Positions 46,461 through 59,008 of a stretch of DNA of 64,000 nucleotides are shown here, piece by piece (the stretch's first letter is position 1; every line of letters starts with the position of its first letter). A program made the translations under genes and the position numbers. Source of the stretch: Viola odorata (taxonomy: Eukaryota > Streptophyta > Magnoliopsida > Malpighiales > Violaceae). A model generated the notes under the pieces. The model worked only from the letters and a program-made list of their open reading frames with translations, ran no database searches and was not told the DNA's origin. Location of the stretch: NCBI GenBank assembly GCA_963691705.1, contig OY829540.1:68310367-68374366 (forward strand), read 5' to 3'.

Positions 46461-48468
46461 CTTCCCTTCTCCTCCTCAACTGAGCAACCAATTACAGGAC
46501 ACACTCAATTGCTGCAGCAATTCTCCTCGGAGGATGAGTATAAAGATGGAAGGGAGGAAGTATGGCTTTCAGGATTCTGCATTGAATATTGAAGGTATTT
46601 TTCTCTTTATCTTAATTTAGATAGGTAAGGAATCACTTTCTCTCATTTTTTGGAAATTTAAAAAAGTAAAAGAAAGTTGGATTCCGAAAGATAGTGATTT
46701 TTTTTCGCAACCAAATACAATAAAAATTGAAATTTTAAATTCACAAATTACTTCTCTCTAATTTTGCCCAGGCTACTTAGAAAAAGTAAGATGATTGTTT
46801 TCTCGGGTTTCACAGAACAAGGCAGGCTCTATATCTTCTTATGGCGTACACAAACACAAACACAAGATACAAATAAATAGGAGGGGACCCAACACCTTAA
46901 CTGATATCACCACCACTAATCTTCCTCAGATCCCAATGACTAATAAATGAGCTACCGTAGGGGAAGTCCATCACAATTCACAACCCAAGTGGATATTTTT
47001 CTTGGGTTTTGGTCACAAGAACAAAAAAGAAATGCTTTGTTTTGGCTATAGAGCAAAAGTGGAGAGAGCTAGATCCAAGTGTATAATTATAAGAAAAATG
47101 CTTTGTGAATATCTGATCTGGTTGGAGAGTGAGAAATGTTGGCAAACTTTCTTTAGTTCCCTATTTACGTAATATAGACTTAAGAGGGATGTGGAATGTG
47201 TGGGTCAAATCTGGCTTGTGATATAATAGTAGAGAGAGAGAGGCTCAAAGAAGTGTAAAGAATAAATAATGAGGAATGAGCTTTATAACTCAGCGTTAGC
47301 AAAGGTAAAATTTCAGATTCGAGTTTTTATATCTACTTTCTTATCCATAAGAAATAAATAAGAATAATGAGAAATGTGAATGTGGGTCAGAGCTCTGCTA
47401 AGGCCATTTCTCTTCCACTTTCATGTGGACAAAATAATGTATGAGGGGGTGGAACCTCTCTCTGTCTATACGGATGAGCTTGTGGAGTTTGTCAGGAGAG
47501 TGGAATAAGTATAACTAAGTGGATTTATGTACTGGAAAGTAGAAAGCCTGTATATTCCAAAACCTCTTTTTTCTTTCTGTGGGGTGGGGTGTGTGCATGC
47601 ATTTTCTCTTGCTCCTCTGACAAAAACCTACAAACAAAGGCCATTACTTTAGCTATTTCCTTTGCCATTTGCCAGTAACTATTGGGATTCCATTGCGTTT
47701 CAACAGTGACACATGCTATTAGTACTCGATTTTCCCATTCTTCCTTTCCTTGGCCTCTTGCATGCTGTACCATTCTTTTTTTCCTTTGAAGAACTGGATG
47801 TTATAATTAATGCACTTTTTTCTTGTCCTTCAAGATCTCCAGTATTACAATCATCCTTTTTGCAGCATTATATTTCAAAAGAACTAATAGATACAATTTC
47901 TAATTATTTATTGTACGTTATGTACAAGTCCTATCCTGAAAATGCCCTTAATTTGTAGTTTTTTTAATTATATATGACCCCTAATACCATATCCTCTGCC
48001 AAGCAGTGACTAAAATCAGATGTGGTCCTCCCATTCATTTTAACTTAGCTACAAAAGAACTGTGATGCAATTTCTACCATCTTTTTTGTGTTTGCAAATT
48101 GCAAATGAAAACAGATTAGATTGTGGTCCAGCAATTAAGTACCAGCTTGTTTTCATCTTTTGTCATGGAGTGATTGATGTACATGTTGATATGTCAAATG
48201 CACATCACTTTAGTCACTCACTTCTATGCTGATATACATATATTGTGAAGATTGATTTTTTGTGCTTATTACTTTCTGTCAATAGCCTTAGGGTAAATTA
48301 GTTTGATTTGAGGTGAAAAGGGGTAAATTGTCACCTCGGTGCGTAACCAAGTTTGGTAACATTTAAAAGTTGAGAAAAAGTTTTCACTTTTAAGAAATTA
48401 ACACGTATTCACTTAGCACCAAATAGAATTGTGTTAACTTTAGGTCAGGAGGGGTCGAAGTTAACTAT
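46461..48468. other. LONGIFOLIA upstream region and intergenic DNA
   Basis: No gene is seen. The first few hundred bases are the presumed leader and promoter of the minus-strand LONGIFOLIA gene, with a GAGAGAGAG run at about 47231-47241. ORFs at 47525-47958 on both strands are short and lack motifs. Confidence 0.4.
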
Positions 48469-48529
48469 AGCTAACTCTCAAAACTACGAGTCCTAATTGA
48501 ATAGCGCTCGTAATTTTTGAGAGTCAGCT
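48469..48529. repeat. Short imperfect hairpin
   Basis: Arms at 48469-48490 and 48507-48529 pair over about 22 bp with a few mismatches (AGCTAACTCTCAAAA against its near reverse complement), around a 16-base loop. It lies in plain intergenic DNA. It could be a small foldback remnant or a chance hairpin; its arms do not match a microRNA I know. Confidence 0.45.
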
Positions 48530-49507
48530 GTAATTCCAAATCTAGGGAGGTTAATTACACTTTGATATGAAACCAGCAGACTAAGCATGTTCGTAGTCAT
48601 TTCAGCAATTATTTAAATTATCTTGGTACTACGAAATTGCTCTTGGTTTTCATGACAAGTGTCATTTTTTTTATGGAGGGGAGCATGTCACGTGCTTTGC
48701 TTACCAATTAGTTGTCACATACATGAGACTTTTTTATTAAATTCCCCTAGAACGTGCCTGGCTAGCTATTGTCATCTACTACTTAATTCTATATTTATTT
48801 AATGACGACAATTAGGTATTTGAATTTAAGACGTCAAGATGTTAGAGTGGAATGACAGGAATGCATCAATTGGGCAAAGCTAGAGACGCGTTAGAAAAGA
48901 CTACATCAACACCCAAAAGGAGCAAGTAATAATGACACACATTCGAATCTCTCGACTTATATTTTTATCTCTGATAAAAAAAAATATAATACGTTATAAA
49001 TTTCTAACATTTATCGAATTGTTTCGGTTAATTTTCAAAAGTAAAATGACAGAAACTAAAGAATGAAGTGGTTTGGTTTATCTTGTTCGTTTTTATGTAA
49101 AAAAATGAAGAGAGAATCAAGTTTTGGTTTCGTTTAAGGTAGAGGAGAAAAGAATGATGGAATAAGTGGTGGCTCCTATTGCTCTACTTATTTTATTTTA
49201 TTTTATATTTTATTTGAAGGTAGCTCTATCATTTATAGTTTAAGAAGAAGTAAAAAACATATGAAGTAATTAAAAAAATGAAAAAATAACATTTTTGGTG
49301 GTGTTTATTAATAGAAAATAAAAGTAAATTATAGTACGTCATTTAGATTTTACCACGTGAATTACTACGAAAATGTAAGTATAACATTTCTTAGTACGTA
49401 CGGCCCGAGAATTGACTTCACATGAAGTAAAAAACATATGAATGAGATAATGAGAGATGCGTTTGTGGTGTAAGTACGGCTAAACTATGGAAATTAGCCC
49501 TTTCGAT
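48530..49507. other. A+T-rich intergenic DNA
   Basis: No gene, repeat with clear ends or RNA gene was found. Confidence 0.4.
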
Positions 49508-49728
49508 TAGAGTGAGTGTTTGGATAGTTCGATCAGAATTTGGCAAGTTCGGATCGAATTTTATCGGCTGTAAATTCTGAACTTATTCAGATATTTTAAA
49601 TTTCGGATCGGATTCCGAAATTTATTAAATTATCTACCATTTATCCAAAGTACTATCCGACACAGATCAGATCAAATGTGTAAGTTCAGATCGGATCGGT
49701 CGGATCTTCCGATTCGTGCTCACCCTTA
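49508..49728. mobile_element. Decayed hAT MITE related to the element at 23.4-24.8 kb
   Basis: The element starts TAGAGTGAG and ends CGTGCTCACCCTTA, with TTCGGATCGGATT and GATCGGTCGGATC subterminal motifs shared with the larger hAT element in the BAHD cluster. The flanking octamers CTTTCGAT and CTTTGGGT agree in six of eight positions. At 221 bp it is an internally deleted relative. Confidence 0.7.
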
Positions 49729-50466
49729 CTTTGGGTTATTTATTGCACTTAGCAAATTAGAGAGAGTGAGAATTGAGGACAACATGTATAGAAAAGTTGG
49801 ATGTTACTATTTTAGTGCTATTCTCTCGAATTAGCAATCTTGTCATTGCTTAAAGAACTCTAATTGTTTATATTCTCATCCTCACTTAGTTAGGATTCAA
49901 CAAGCTAGGTAGCTAGGTTGGCATGAAGCACACCATAAATACACTCTCATAAAACAGTTCAAGAAAACCTATAAATTGAAAACAACATAAAAAATTATAG
50001 GTCTCACTATCTATCCCTCTTCGCATAGTCTATGATGAGGAAGTAAACGCCGTTTTGCTTGAATTAGGGTATGTACCCTCCATTTTAAGGTCAGCATACC
50101 GTCTGCCTATCAAGACCAAATTATCATTATTACATACGTTAGTGCAAGTGTAAGAAATGGGTGGAGAGAGAGAGTGGAAGGATGATAGGTCTTGAAAAGA
50201 AAAGGAAATGATGTGATAGTTAAATTGATAGGAATAGGATTGGGAAAAGGGTGCAAAAGCACATGGATAAAGGAAAGTTATCACATGAGGCTTCATCATA
50301 AGTTGATGAATTAGGGTAGGGACCAATCCAAGTTGAGTGAGCCATATATCCAATCCTCCTAAACTAGGTTCCAAGAAAGCATTACTGTGCCTCCTCCACC
50401 ACCGGCCCCCCTCACTTGTTGTCACGATTATCTTTTAGTATCTATATTTTTTTCTCTCCTAATTGG
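49729..50466. other. Intergenic DNA
   Basis: No gene is seen. A minus-strand ORF at 50030-50425 has no recognisable domain and mixed composition; I treat it as chance. Confidence 0.35.
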
Positions 50467-50597
50467 TACTCCCTCCGTCCGGTATTAAGTGGCGAAAACT
50501 TACGAAAAATTACTGTATACTTTATTTGACTTTTTAGTGTAAAACCTACTGAAAATTACTGTGCTAAAAAGACAGTTAATACCGGACGGAGGGAGTA
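50467..50597. mobile_element. Stowaway-type MITE with near-perfect TIRs
   Basis: The element is 50469-50595 (127 bp) between TA duplications at 50467-50468 and 50596-50597. The ends CTCCCTCCGTCCGGTATTAA and TTAATACCGGACGGAGGGAG are perfect 20-bp inverted repeats, indicating a fairly recent insertion. Confidence 0.92.
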
Positions 50598-51173
50598 TAT
50601 ATGTCATCTCACCCCTTCAAGCGGGTAGAAGATTAGTCTCTTAATTTCAAGTTATTGAGCAACATAATTACTTGTTCCGCTTCCGAATTTTAAATTCAAA
50701 ATTCGAGTTAAAAGTAAATAAATCTTTAATTGTTCGAACATAGTTTCGGTATTTGTACGACCTACAGTGTACTACTTTCACAGCTTAGCCTCTAGCTTAG
50801 GCTAGCTAGTTTGCTTTTGCTAACCTATGGAAAAGAACGTGTTGAATAGAGTAAAATTATGGGTCAGTGGCCAATTGCACATGACACCTATAATTGATAA
50901 AGATCTGATTGATGGATGCAGAAGCAGAATCCTTTCGGAATATGGATCCAATCCAATTAAATTAATTAAGTACTTTGAGTTGCATAGGTAATGTCTAATT
51001 TGGTTCATCACCAAATTAAATAATAATATTAGTATTACTTAGTGACACGCGTCGATCTTATAAGAAGCTTTTTGGCTATGATTAAAAAAATAAAAATGTC
51101 AAGGGATCTTGATTCTTGAATACATACGTAACGAACAATTATGTTAGTGGTTGCTCAAAAAGATTGACAATTT

Positions 51174-51212
51174 GGGGGGGGGGGGGAGGGGGGGGGGGGG
51201 GGGGGGGGGGGG
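51174..51212 (+). repeat. Poly-G tract of about 38 bases
   Basis: A run of G broken by one A and ending GGTGG. On the opposite strand it is poly-C. Tracts this long can form quadruplexes and are often mis-sized by sequencing, so the true length is uncertain. Confidence 0.8.
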
Positions 51213-51440
51213 TGGAATCGGAAATAAAAAAGATGCATGCAATCAAATTGACAGTTCAAGAGTTGCGTGCGTTGTGTTGTTTAATGAATGTTGGGTTGTG
51301 ACGATAATTAAGTTAATAACAAGTTAAATTGGAGTTTTTTAGTTAATGGATTAATAATAAATCATGCTAAAAATAGGTCTAATTTTATTCTAAATAGATG
51401 AATTTAAAAGGTATGGATTGAGATATACTTTCTCGAGTAA

Positions 51441-51573
51441 AACTTGGGTACATCATGATATAGGATGATGACACGTGTCAAAAAGTGTTAAGAATAGTGG
51501 TATTCTAGCACTATTTGAGGCACGTATCATCATCCTAGATCATGATGTAGGTATATTATGATGTACCCAAGTT
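51441..51573. mobile_element. Foldback MITE-like inverted repeat
   Basis: The arms AACTTGGGTACATCAT and ATGATGTACCCAAGTT are perfect 16-bp inverted repeats. Inside them GGATGATGACACGT pairs imperfectly with ACGTATCATCATCC. No target duplication was identified. Confidence 0.7.
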
Positions 51574-51740
51574 TTTTCCATACTTCCTCCGGTCTCAATT
51601 AACTGTCATTTTCCTACTGAATGTTACTGTACACATTACTTGACTTTTTGATGTTTATTTTACTGAATATTACTGTTTCAGAAAATTAATTAATAAAAAC
51701 CAGAAGTAATAAAGACATTTCATAGTATACTTATATAATA
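51574..51740. mobile_element. Half of a Stowaway-like MITE
   Basis: It starts TACTTCCTCCGGTCTCAATT and contains TTACTTGACTTTTTGATGT flanked by ACTGAAT/TTACTGT units. These resemble the interior of the Stowaway element at 50469-50595. The opposite end is missing or too decayed to find. Confidence 0.5.
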
Positions 51741-54639
51741 GAAGATACTACCTCGTCTGTCAAAGTACGTAGGGGGGAAAGAAGAAGCTGGCAAGAACAT
51801 GTGGTTCAATAGGATGCAACCCAGGACATGGTACTACAATGGTATGAAATTGGTTATAACACAATGTGACTTTTGTAGGAATAATTGCAATAGTTGCCTA
51901 TCGCACCACAAATATACATAGATGATGTAACAAAATGCACCATTTTCTAGCAAAAGTTAGGCTCGAGAGGAATATCGGGGCATTGGGTCCTCAAATATTA
52001 TACCAATTAATTCATTGCAATGTATAGTCAACACCAAATCTCTGGAGTCTGGACAATGCAAGAAAATGCGATCGATGGGCAAACTACGTCGGTTTGAAAA
52101 TCTTCAATAACACATTAAGCTATTTGAAAGTGATGCACAACAGATTGTACTCATACAAGGGATGAGTAGTCCTTTCCTACTCTCCATTGCTCTTAAATTC
52201 ATCACCATGAATATGAAAAAGAAAGATGCCTCCGTACGTAACAATTAGAGAGAAATAATCAACACTCTTTTAGCTCAACGATGTCTTAGTAGGAATTGTC
52301 ATGTCAAACCTGTTTATTGACTGGGGGACTCGAGTTTAAAATTTCAAAACTCTTGTAAATCTCATATGAGTCGGGTCTGGACGGGTTTTATGCATGCTAA
52401 TTTTTTCAAAACCTAGGCTTAGCCTTCTAAGCTTAATGAGCTTCCCAAAGCCTTCTAAGCTTAATGAGTATTTAACAATATATGTTTAATGAATCGAGTC
52501 AATTTTTTCATTTTATAATACTAATCAAACATATATTTATTTAAATATATAAACATGTGTTGCGGGCCGGGACTAAACAGGCTTGGACGGGCTGCGGTCT
52601 AAAATTTCGAAGCCTAGGTCCGACCCTCTAACATTAATGGACAGGACGAATCGGACCTAAAATTTAAAAACTCAGATCCTGATCCTTTAGTGAAGGCTTG
52701 AGCTTAAACAGTTCTAATACCCACAATGTTGTTTGGTCGCCTATGTATCGAAAATTTAATGATGTTTGGCCTCTCACAACTTAGATTTAATTTATTAGAA
52801 CATGGAATTTCTTTTTTATAAAGAGATTTAGAAAAATGGATCACCAAGCAAAAGTGTGCCAAATTTTGTCCATATATGTAAATAAAGAAAAATGGTTAAT
52901 TAATAATTTATTATAAAATTAAACAATCACCAACGCCATGTCCATGTCAATTATACTCTCTATTTACACATTTCAACCACCCCTTTGCTCTTTGCCCATG
53001 CTTGGTCGGGTGACATAACCACAACATGTTGGTTTGCTCACACTTATCTCCACACCATAGTCTCTATCAAAATGAAATTGGGTTCATTTTAATTTTCCAA
53101 ACCCAAGTGTCAATCGGTACTATACATCTTATGTACATGCATGCTTCCATAAATTAATTCCCCCAACTATATATTATAATAATATAATATTTTAAAAAAA
53201 CTATATATTTTAATTTATTTATTTCTTGTTTGCAACTAATTTTATAACTAGTGGTTGCTTTCCTTACTATAAATGACATACAACTGTGACTATACATTTG
53301 CCAACACACGTGCCTTTTTTTATATATATAATTAATGTGGTGTGTTAAATATTTTTTCGAACCAAATTAATTTATATTGGTGTTAAAACCCGAAAGTTGA
53401 TTTAAGTGGTATAATTAAGACTCGGACACGAAACCTTAGAGTTTTAAACCAATTCAGTTGCGTCCCTTTTGGTCCAAAACTCGTGCCCTATTTCCTTCTT
53501 GTATAACTATTATATTTTTTATTTATTTTGTCACAAAGGCATTATTAATTTAATTAATGTTTGGACCAAAATGAGGAAACAGGTAGGTTATGTATCTTTT
53601 TCATGAACAGTTTTTACTTTTATTGGTTTATTATTGGTTGTTTAAAAGCCATATATATTAAAATTAAATGAAAAAAAAAACAAGTGTTTATCTATTACTG
53701 GTCAAGGAACTATGTACTATCACTCTCATCTCTTAAAATGTGGGTCCTAGCGGCCATATATATATAGATTCAATCATTTGAATTCTATAATATAAATTCA
53801 TGAAATATAGTTAATCTAGTATTAATTATTAATTTATTTTTAGACACGGTGAGATTTCTCACTCGAATCATATCAGTAGTTTGCAATCGGTAAACAATCA
53901 ATGAACTATATGCTCGTTGACGAGTACTTATTTTTTTAAATGAACACATACTATAAATTTAAAATTTTCTCATCTAATTCTCCTTAAAAAAAAATTAAAA
54001 GAATATAGAAACCCTTTTCTTCTACCCCTTTAATTTAATGTTCTAAAATAAACAATTTGCAATTTTCTGAAAGAAAAGTATTGGTATTCAATTTGCAAGT
54101 TGAACAACTATTTTTTTGTAGCCCAACCCAAAGGAGCTACCTTTGACCTACCTATGGCTAAGCCCGTATATCCTACGAGCCCATAATAGTCAACAAAACC
54201 CGATCCAAGTTAAGAATCCGAATCGTTAGATTATTGGGTCAATATCATTTTTATTTATTAATATAAGTGTGCATCCATCGAAATATTATAAAAATAAACT
54301 TGTTTCATGAAATAATAAATACTACAAAATATAGTAGACTAACACTTGCCAGTCCACTAGTTCGAACAGCTACATTAAGGTTGAGTCAGTGTCTACCGGC
54401 GGGCTAGTGGGTCAACCCGCCGGATTTTAAAACTATGGAATGGAGGAGCTAAAATGGAGAAGTTGACAAAATTGAAACATTTCATTTTGCTCATTTAATC
54501 AACTGTTAGTCATGTCACATAACAGTAAGATTAATCTACAACAATTCAGTGAACCAATCAAAAGAGTTTTTCTTGTTTTACTATTAATCTGTCAGCCCTA
54601 GCTTCAAAACACAGCCAAAATGAGGTGGAGATATGCAGG
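51741..54639. other. Intergenic DNA with decayed repeats
   Basis: No gene is seen. Two direct copies of AGCCTTCTAAGCTTAATGAG lie at about 52422-52441 and 52450-52469. The surrounding 52320-52720 has GGGTC/GGACGGG motifs in both orientations and may be a worn hAT-type element. The rest is A+T-rich. Confidence 0.35.
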
Positions 54640-56586
54640 TTATCTCATGTGAGCAACCGGCGACGGTTGCAAAGACATGATAATCCGGAGGTAGAAGCCC
54701 CAAGATGAACTTTTTTCAGTGACCGGACTTTGGCCGAATGGATGTTTCTCTACAAATTCCTGTACATTAGTAGATGCAGCCAAATCTTCCAAATAATCTC
54801 TAAGATCGCCACCAACACCTGCCATGTTTTACGATCAATTCATAATCATTTTCCTGTCTAAACAGCAGCGAAAATGGAGATTGAGCAAACAAGCCATTGC
54901 GCTCTCTAGGCAACCATCTTAGAACCACGAAATAATGTACTAACATAACATAAATGCTGCGTATCTCGATATCATACGGATATGATTTTTCTCTAAGCTA
55001 AAGATGGCAAAAATCAGGGGCATTGCAAATTCACTAGGGTGAGAACTACCAAAATCATGGTATGCGTAAATAGAGTCTCACCACGACTCATGTTCTAGTC
55101 TCGTTTACTAATATCATAGACCAGGAGAAAGCAGTTTAACTATATACATAAGGCATTTAAGATTTTCTGGATTGAACTTTTTCAAAGAGAAGGAGAATAT
55201 AACAAAATGACTTACCTAGAGAATTATCACTCTCATTCTGAAACTGGTATGAATAAGGGAAGATAGCAGTATTTGCCTATAAATGATTTTTTTAACACAA
55301 ACCCAAAAACAAGAATTAGAGAAAGCCTGACGGTCTTATACGAAAACGTAACTAGAATATGTAGCCTACAGAAATGAAACATACAAGCACATGACTTACC
55401 GGATTAAGCAATGCTTTGTAAGGAGAATCGTCCAATAGCAGTGTATTTGATTCATTATAGAAGCCCTTCTTCCAAGGAAATTCAGGTTCATGCTTCTCCC
55501 AAATTCTCCTCACTTCCTTAAATACCACGGGCTTATGCCTGTCTTCAAGGGTACCGAACTTAGTCGCAGTACAGTGAGATAGATCCTAACAATGGATAAA
55601 TGCAAGAACACAAAAGGCATCAAACAGTAATAGTCTATAGATTATCCTCCACTCTTTGAAGACTGAAACCATACAAAAACTGATATTAAGTTAAAGTGCT
55701 CTCACCCAACAAAACAACAACTTCTGCTTCATATCTCCCAACAGAAAATTGACCAACTTATCAATATTCTTCCTGCGAAATTCAAATGCATAATTACGTC
55801 AGAAATTCTGAACCTAGATCTAGATCAAAAGAATATAATGTTTTCCATGAACCAGAAAGAAATTAATGTAACCCAATATAAACAAGAGACGAGCATGAAT
55901 TTGAAAAATAGGTTGAGAAGTACTTTAGCCTTGAGGACCAAATGCCCACTTCAAATCTCTCGAAGCAGAAGTTTAGAAAATCATCGCAAAATGGTCTCTT
56001 GAAACCTGATACAAGGAAGCAAGCTAGGCGGATTAAATTAGTTTGACATAATGAAATGAATTTGAAACGAGATTTAGCAGTAATTTTGACCTGCTTGTTT
56101 CGCTATTCTTATGTCTGCTTTGTAGTCCTTGGGAGGGCGGGAAACTAAATCCACAAGCACACCATTTAAATCAAGAACAAGAAGTTTTCTCCTCACATAA
56201 GTAATGGATGCTCTTATTGATAAGGAAGAGACAGTTTCTGAAGGGCTATTTTCTTCATCACCGATACCAAGACAGACAAGTTTAGCAAGAAAAACTTGTT
56301 CGCTGTTTTTTTCATCTGACAAACCCAGAGTTCGTACACTATTCAAATCACTAGTAATGAGCGCATTCTCTGCCTGCTTATTATCAGCAACACCTTTGTT
56401 GTTTCCTCTTCCGTTTTTCCATCTTTTGTTATTCACAGGATCAGCAATAGGTGTACCACAGTCCTTGATATGCTTCTGAGCTGGATCAATAGCACCCCGC
56501 GACCTATTTTTTTTCCTCGCTCTTCTTCCTTTCCTTTTCGGTATTAAACTTACTTCCACGACGTTGTTGGCCATCTCCGTGTCCAT
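54640..56586 (-). CDS. FCP1/NIF-like HAD-fold protein with DLN in place of DxD
   Basis: Six minus-strand exons: 56586-56091, 56005-55924, 55772-55706, 55585-55400, 55276-55216 and 54818-54640. They join in frame to 356 residues. Residues 17-30 are strongly basic (KRKGRRARKKNRSR), a likely nuclear signal, followed by a polar linker. The FCP1/NIF homology domain starts near 135 with LLVLDLNGVLVD, continues through FKRPFCDDF, VGIWSSRLKKNID and LLFCWDLSHC, and has the second acidic motif LLLDDSP (Asp267, Asp268). The fold is that of CTD-type phosphatases. In active members the first motif is DxDxT/V; here Asp139 is kept but the second Asp is Asn141, which should weaken or abolish catalysis. Relatives with LDLNG are known in plants, so this may be clade-wide. 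The ATG at 56586 replaces an upstream TTG that opens the same frame. Confidence 0.85.
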
Positions 56587-58573
56587 CTTAGCTTTTACAC
56601 ATTGTTGCAATAACTTTTGGATCTGCTAACAAGGAGATTGCCTTGTTCTTTTGGCCTTGGTGGTTGAAAAAAAAATAGGGTCCTTCAAATACTTACTACT
56701 CTCCTGCAGTTTTTTTCTCAACAACAACAGTATTCCTAGCTTCAATGCCCCCAACTCATCACTCTCCTTTCAGTTGATTCCTGTAGATTTGAAAAATGAG
56801 ATCTAAAAATGAGCTTAAACCAAATTGAAAAAGATATCTCCAGCAAAGAACACGACAAACGTGAGTAGATTGAATTACAAACAACGATTATGTATAATGA
56901 GGGATAAAAGAAAGATGGAAACTTCACTCCTTCCAAAGAGTTCAATTATTAATAACAGATGAAGAAAAGGGCATGAGATATTTGAAGTTAATCACCACCA
57001 ACGTATCTTCTATGAATAACCCCAAAAAAATGCATCCCCTTAGAGATCTTAGTCTCACTTGCTTAACATCAGTTTTCAAATTCTCTGATTTTCTATAAGT
57101 GAAAATAAACACTTCAATTTTATACTGGAATAACGAATGGGAAACAATAACCTAGACATCTGTTGGAATGATGTTATCATTTAATGAAACGTTCAAAGCA
57201 TGAAAGTAGCAAATAACTAATTTCAGTTAGATGACAGGCTCCACCTCTGTTATCACCTAGTGAACCAAGAAGCAAGCCTCAGTTATCAGGTTACACACTC
57301 CCAAGAAACGTCTAAAACAGTAAGTTCTACTTTCTGTCCGGTGAATAATCAAATGAAGCAAAGGGAAAAAGGAAAGAAAAGAAAATACCAATTCTGTTAC
57401 TTGTCGATTACTTTGCTTTTAGTTGCATTATAGATAAATTAAATATTGACGAAAAAGGGATCTATTTAATGAAGACTCACACCATTGAAGCTAAAGGCAG
57501 CAGGAATGATGAAACCAGAAGCATGACGGTGCATAACCATAATAAGGTTAACTAATCCACTCATAATTATAAGGTGCAATGAAAGAAACAACATGAAGCC
57601 CTCGAAAGAGGACACCACACTAAATCAAGATTGATTGATGGTAACAGGCACAAGGCTGCTCAATTTTTCATCTTCAACCTACTGGTTTAATCTTAAATAA
57701 TTGAAAAATTGAGCTAGAACTAGTTATAAACAAAGTACCCACAAACTGAAAAGGCAGAACAGATTCATTCTTGAAACTCATTCTTGTGCATTGTAAAACA
57801 AACCAGCATATCGAACTTGTACAATGCAACCCAACAATAAAGTGCAAAACCATCTATTTTCTATCTTTGTAAAGCTAAGTTCAAAAATAAATACAGAGAA
57901 CAAGAAAAAAATAGAGAGAAGAATCAAGGCAAGTTGAAATTTGCGACTAACAAGAATCAAAACACCTAAGAAGCATTACGATGACAAATAAGAAGAACCC
58001 ACAAAACTAAATTGGTAGATGACAACAACGCAATCTCGTAACATATAAGAAAAAGTATCTTAGCTAACCACTCATCAGTCCCATGAAATTAAAAAAGGAG
58101 CAAAATTTTGGAGGATGAGGGAGGAGTTAAAACCTGGGCATCGCATGGATGGGTTTGATGATGAGAAGAGAGGCATGAGTTTGAAGTTGGGAGAGGAAGG
58201 ACACGTGGGCGAGTGGGCCCATGGTAACATGCCATGTAAGGAAACTTGACAGAACAGAAGAAAGAGGATGCTTTTGTTCTTCTGCTTCTTTTCTACCTTG
58301 CTTGCTTCTGTTTGGTCCGAACGAAACTGTTCTGGGCCCAAAAGTATGAGATACAGGCAAGTCGAAGGGTTTGTCATTTTGTACCCAGAAAAGAAAAGAA
58401 ATAAAAATATATCAGTATTTTATTTGAATTATTTGTTATCGTTTCTCCTGAACAATTAAAAAAATGTTTGAAACAAAATCTTCTCTCTTTTTTTTCTAGT
58501 GATATGGGAACATTTTAGTTTTTTTTTTAATTGGGTTGCGAATGAATTTGGTTGAGCTTTGTTGTGTCTTGAA
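56587..58573. other. Upstream region of the FCP1-like gene
   Basis: No gene is seen. A long 5' UTR with introns reaching to about 58100 is possible because the sequence stays moderately A+T-rich and has CT-rich patches, but no donor/acceptor pair could be chosen with confidence. Two overlapping minus-strand ORFs at about 58075-58377 have no recognisable motif. Confidence 0.3.
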
Positions 58574-59008
58574 TAAGGATGGCAATTGCACCCGTCCCGT
58601 TTCGAGCGACGGAGCGAGGATTTTCCTGATTTGATCTGGGATTTTTCGGAGTTGGGATTCCCCACCCCTATTTGACCGGGTAACGGGGTAAGGATGGGAT
58701 GCATCCCATGCCGATTAATCATCATTATATATATAATAATGAGAAATTTATTTTTTAATAAAAGATAGAAAATTTTAGTAAGAAGAATATTATATTATTT
58801 TTAATTAATTATATTTTATTATATACTTAGATCATTGGTTATTAAAATTACCAAACATATTAGTAAAAATACCAAACGTGTTAAGAATAAAAATAATTTG
58901 TAAAAAAAAAACAACTTCCGGGTACCGGGATGAGTTTTATGAACGAGACCGGGGATGGGTATGGCAATACTCGAGAATCTCCACCCGGTTATCATCTCTA
59001 GTCTTGAA
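58566..59008. mobile_element. Non-autonomous hAT element with perfect 8-bp target duplication
   Basis: The element is 58574-59000 (427 bp). GTCTTGAA at 58566-58573 is repeated exactly at 59001-59008. It starts TAAGGATGGCAATT and ends ATCATCTCTA, imperfect inverted ends. The subterminal parts hold GGGTAACGGGG, CCGGGTACCGGG and related GGGGAT/CCCC motifs. There is no coding capacity; the interior is A+T-rich. Confidence 0.85.

Noticed and set aside
51116..51301. ORF with a poly-Gly stretch
   Set aside because: It is produced by the poly-G tract and has no other support.
56587..56610. Upstream extension of the FCP1-like protein
   Set aside because: The frame opens at a TTG; the first ATG in frame is at 56586.
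58075..58377. Overlapping minus-strand ORFs of about 80-100 residues
   Set aside because: No motif, two frames overlapping, and position in the upstream region of the FCP1-like gene suggest chance.
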